From Thermoguttaceae bacterium (GTDB lineage Bacteria > Planctomycetota > Planctomycetia > Pirellulales > Thermoguttaceae): a stretch of 7,064 nucleotides of DNA. Where the stretch lies: NCBI GenBank assembly GCA_024653385.1, contig JANLFZ010000324.1, positions 1 to 7,064 on the forward strand. Reading direction: 5' to 3'. A program made the position numbers and the translations under genes. Positions 4,729 through 7,064 of this stretch are shown in pieces; the first letter of the stretch is position 1; every line of letters starts with the position of its first letter. Under the pieces are notes generated by a model. That model saw only the letters and a list, made by a program, of their open reading frames with translations, was not told the DNA's origin and made no database searches.

Positions 4729-7064
4729 TTACTGCCAATCGGTCAGGATCAGGTCGCGCAGGAAATTGCCGACCTGCGTGACGTCTCCGTCCGCGGCGCT
4801 TTGCGACTTGGGCCGCACCGTGCGGAACTTGTGGGCCTCGATCACATAATCGAGGTCGAGCCCGGCAAGCCGGACCCAGTCGGGTCCGTCGGTCAGCTCG
4901 TCGCGCAGCGCCGAGTCGTACAACGTCGCGGCATCGACGGTCTCGTCGGTGCCGTACGCCCAGAGGCGTTCGAAGTTGTAGACGCGGGTGGTGTAGTCGG
5001 CGCCGAGCAGCGACGCCTCGGTCGGCAAGGCCGTCAAGGTGTCGGCGCCGGCCGCGCCGTACAGCCGCGCTTCGTCCCGGGCCGTGCCGCGGGCCGAGAA
5101 CCCGTACACGTTGCGGAATCCCTCGACCCGGTTGAGGAACAGCCCGGCCACCTCCATCTGGGCAAACCCGAGGTCGGGACGCGACGTGAGGACGTCGGGC
5201 AAGGCCGAGTCGGAGTCGCGCAGGATCGCCGTGTCCGTGCCGCCCTGACCCTTGGCCGTCAGCTGATCGAAGCCGGTCGCCCGCAGGTAGTACGCGACGC
5301 CGCTGGAAGGCGTCAACGCGCCGTAGGCGGGTTGGTTGGCGGCGGCCACCGGGCCTTCGCCGACGAAGGTGTCGTTCCCGCTGTACCCGTCGCTGCCGGT
5401 CGAGCCGCGCAGCTCGGCCGTGTCGGTGGTGGCGGGGTTCTCGGTGGCGTAGCCGAAGACATACGCGAACCCGCTGGCGGTGTTGGTGAACGCGCCGTTG
5501 GGCCCGGGGCCGGTCATCTGGCCCCAACCCGGCCGGGCCACGAACGTGTCGCTCCCCGCGCCGTCGTAGAGCCGGGCCACGTCGCTTCCGCCCTCGCCGA
5601 AGGCCGAGACCGTCTCGAAGCTCGTCACGCGCACGGAGTAGCCCGGGCCCGACAGGACCGACTCGGTCGATCTCGCCGTGAACGTGTCCGCGCCCGTGGA
5701 GCCGTGGAGTTCGGCCGTGTCGGCGCCGGCGCCGGCCGCGTCGCCGAACACATCGACGTAGCGGAAGGCGCTCGCCTTGGCCTGGTAGGCCTGCCCGCCA
5801 AACGCGCCGGAGAGTTCGACCACGGTCGGCCACGCCCGCAGGCTGTCCGCGCCTTGGGCGGAATCGTACAGCCGGGCGCGGTCGTTGCCGCTGGTCGCGC
5901 GGCCCTCGACGCGGTCGAACAAGACGGCCGCGTTGTAGTACTGGCCGACGCCCGACATCGAGGCCAGGGTCGGGCTGGCCGAGAACGTGTCGCTCAGCAC
6001 GGCCCGGTCGGTGAACGTCGCCGTGTCGATGCCCGAGCCGTCGCTGATGGCGGTGACCATCCGGAAGTTCAGGGCCCGGTTCGAGTACCCGGCGCCCCAC
6101 AGCCGGGCGTCGTTCGGGGCGGCGTCGAGGTTATCATCGCCCGGCGTCCCATAGAGGAACGCCTTGTCGTTGGTGGTGGCGAAGCCGTGGCTGTCGGCGA
6201 CCACCTGGGCGAAGCCGTAGGCCGCCAGGTTCAGGCCGGCGGTGTTGGTCAGCCGGGCGTGGGTGGACCAGGCCTCGAGGCGGTCGTCGCCCGCCGTGCC
6301 GTGGAGGGTCGCCAGGTCGTCGCCGCCGCCCGAGGTGGCGACGAACTGTTCCATCGCCGTCGCGGTCAGCACGTAGCCCGTGCCCGCCATCGTGCCGTGG
6401 TCCTGCCACAGCTCGACCGTCTCGCGGGCGGCCGTGCCGTTGAGGAACACCTGATCGTGGTCGCCCGGCCCGCCGCCGTCGAGCTGGATCGCATCGACCA
6501 GCGACGCGGCGAACTTGTAGGCCACGCCGTTGAGCGTGACGATATGGGTCGTGCCCGGCGTGAAGCTGAACACGTCGTCGCCGGGTCCGCCCTGGGCGAC
6601 GATCGTCCGCCCGACCAGACGGACCGGCTCGACGATCTGCACCTGGTAGTCCTCGACCTCGCCGGCGGCGGCCGTTCCCGTCGGCTCCAACGGCGTGGCC
6701 GAGTTCGACAGACGGAACCGGGCATAGCTCGTGCCGAGTTTGGCCGTGGCCGGCACCGGCACGCTCAGGACGGTTGTTCCCGCGGCCACGGCGCGGCTCG
6801 CGTGGATCCTCTCGTCGGCTTCCCAGACGCCGTTGCCGTCCCAGTCGATCCAGGCGTCCAGGTAGCCGGCCTGCGAGGCCACCACGGTGATGTCGGCGTT
6901 GGTCCCCCGGACCAAGGCGCCGATCGTCACGCCGTCCTCGTCGTCGGGCGTGCCCCGGGTGTCGTCGCCGGTCGCATCGGCGCTCGGCGCGCCGTTGCTC
7001 TCGGTGTCGACCCGGGCCCCGAGGAACAAGCCCGGCGCGGTCTGCCGGTGGCGGGCGCCGTTGT
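4729..7064 (-). CDS. Large extracellular GEVED-domain protein with about 11 Asp/Gly-rich repeats, C-terminal 777 aa (5' end outside window)
   Basis: The frame is open to the right edge and its first visible residues (NGARH, PGLFLGARVDTE) belong to a GEVED domain already in progress, so the start lies outside. The TTG at 7029 is only an in-frame codon. The GEVED domain spans visible residues 1 to about 144: Asp-rich GDDTRGTPDDEDGV, then DWDGNGVWEADE at 73-84, which matches an EF-hand-type calcium loop (Asp73, Asp75, Asn77, Glu84), and the signature GEVEDY at 134-139. A GGPGDDVFSF segment leads into about eleven diverged repeats of 46-63 residues (from about 203 to 756). The protein ends KFRTVRPKSQ followed by LRDLILTDWQ and TAA. 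I see no PEP-CTERM, dockerin, sorting signal or transmembrane anchor at this end. GEVED domains occur in very large secreted or surface proteins of planctomycetes and other bacteria, often beside adhesion modules. A role in adhesion, matrix or cell-surface structure is inference; an enzyme domain could still lie in the missing N-terminal part. Confidence 0.88.
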   Translation of the reverse strand, partial: NGARHRQTAPGLFLGARVDTESNGAPSADATGDDTRGTPDDEDGVTIGALVRGTNADITVVASQAGYLDAWIDWDGNGVWEADERIHASRAVAAGTTVLSVPVPATAKLGTSYARFRLSNSATPLEPTGTAAAGEVEDYQVQIVEPVRLVGRTIVAQGGPGDDVFSFTPGTTHIVTLNGVAYKFAASLVDAIQLDGGGPGDHDQVFLNGTAARETVELWQDHGTMAGTGYVLTATAMEQFVATSGGGDDLATLHGTAGDDRLEAWSTHARLTNTAGLNLAAYGFAQVVADSHGFATTNDKAFLYGTPGDDNLDAAPNDARLWGAGYSNRALNFRMVTAISDGSGIDTATFTDRAVLSDTFSASPTLASMSGVGQYYNAAVLFDRVEGRATSGNDRARLYDSAQGADSLRAWPTVVELSGAFGGQAYQAKASAFRYVDVFGDAAGAGADTAELHGSTGADTFTARSTESVLSGPGYSVRVTSFETVSAFGEGGSDVARLYDGAGSDTFVARPGWGQMTGPGPNGAFTNTASGFAYVFGYATENPATTDTAELRGSTGSDGYSGNDTFVGEGPVAAANQPAYGALTPSSGVAYYLRATGFDQLTAKGQGGTDTAILRDSDSALPDVLTSRPDLGFAQMEVAGLFLNRVEGFRNVYGFSARGTARDEARLYGAAGADTLTALPTEASLLGADYTTRVYNFERLWAYGTDETVDAATLYDSALRDELTDGPDWVRLAGLDLDYVIEAHKFRTVRPKSQSAADGDVTQVGNFLRDLILTDWQ
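4795..6456 (-). repeat. Tandem protein-level repeat, about 11 units of roughly 50 codons
   Basis: Units begin with the pattern D-x-A-x-L-(Y/H/R)-(D/G)-S, at minus-strand positions 6456, 6318, 6168, 6027, 5883, 5721, 5583, 5424, 5235, 5076 and 4935. Each continues with G-x-D-(T/D)-(F/L)-x-A, a Leu/Met-Ser-Gly-x-Gly-Tyr strand, and an aromatic F-x-x-V-x-A-(Y/F)-G strand. Good examples are DTAELHGSTGADTFTA and DVARLYDGAGSDTFVA. Spacings in residues are 46, 50, 47, 48, 54, 46, 53, 63, 53 and 47. The GxxGxDxF part resembles one RTX (GGxGxDxUx) calcium nonapeptide per unit. Units are well diverged in DNA sequence, so the array is old. The unit beginning at 5424 carries an insertion with a second GNDTF motif. 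Confidence 0.82.

Noticed and set aside
2670..4781. 703-codon open frame on the plus strand
   Set aside because: It runs antisense through the peptidase, PHA-family and isomerase-like genes and across their gaps. Its translation is Arg/Ser/Pro-rich with no recognisable domain: a GC-driven shadow.
4436..6100. 554-codon open frame on the minus strand, overlapping the repeat protein
   Set aside because: Very Arg/Gly-rich translation in another frame of the repeat gene; its end also overlaps the isomerase-like gene. The GEVED and repeat frame is clearly the coding one.
4795..6456. CRISPR array or DNA-level tandem repeat
   Set aside because: The periodicity is at protein level inside an open frame; DNA units are diverged and vary from about 138 to 189 bp, with no constant repeat and spacer pattern.
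7027..7029. TTG as a start codon for the surface protein
   Set aside because: The frame stays open to the window edge, and the preceding residues (NGARH and following) match the expected interior of a GEVED domain, so the true start lies outside.

Overview
This GC-rich window looks like a chromosomal segment of a planctomycete (Planctomycetota, probably of the Pirellulales/Gemmatales type). The grounds are the GEVED-domain giant surface protein with degenerate Asp/Gly-rich repeats, a Tat-exported alkaline-phosphatase-superfamily protein, a xylose-isomerase-like TIM-barrel protein of a kind greatly expanded in that phylum, and several genes with poor or absent Shine-Dalgarno sequences. This assignment is an inference from protein style, not from a marker gene.

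All six supported genes lie on the minus strand, so the order of transcription runs from the right edge to the left. (1) 7064-4729 is the C-terminal 777 residues of a large secreted protein: a GEVED domain followed by about eleven diverged repeats of about 50 residues. Its start lies beyond the window. (2) A 238-bp gap (4491-4728) holds a strong 15-bp hairpin. (3) 4490-3645 is a GTG-started sugar phosphate isomerase/epimerase-like protein. (4) 3607-3305 is a 100-residue protein of the 'polyhydroxyalkanoic acid system' family. (5) 3268-2063 is an M20 metallopeptidase resembling PepT. Genes 3 to 5 are separated by only 36-37 bp and probably form one operon. (6) A 137-bp gap (1926-2062) holds a small hairpin, a spaced direct repeat, a -10-like hexamer and a second hairpin. 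(7) 1925-357 is a 522-residue secreted protein of unknown function. (8) 360-1 is the Tat-signal N-terminus of an alkaline-phosphatase-superfamily protein, overlapping gene 7 by ATGA and running off the left edge.

Functionally there are three blocks: an extracellular repeat protein; a cytoplasmic housekeeping-like trio (carbohydrate isomerase-like, PHA-family small protein, peptidase); and an exported pair probably made together. I see no RNA genes, mobile elements, CRISPR arrays or integration sites. No clear new multi-gene system is visible. The most interesting items are the repeat architecture of the surface protein, the translationally coupled exported pair, and the ordered signals in the 137-bp gap. 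The long frames on the plus strand, and those in other minus frames, are GC-driven shadows.
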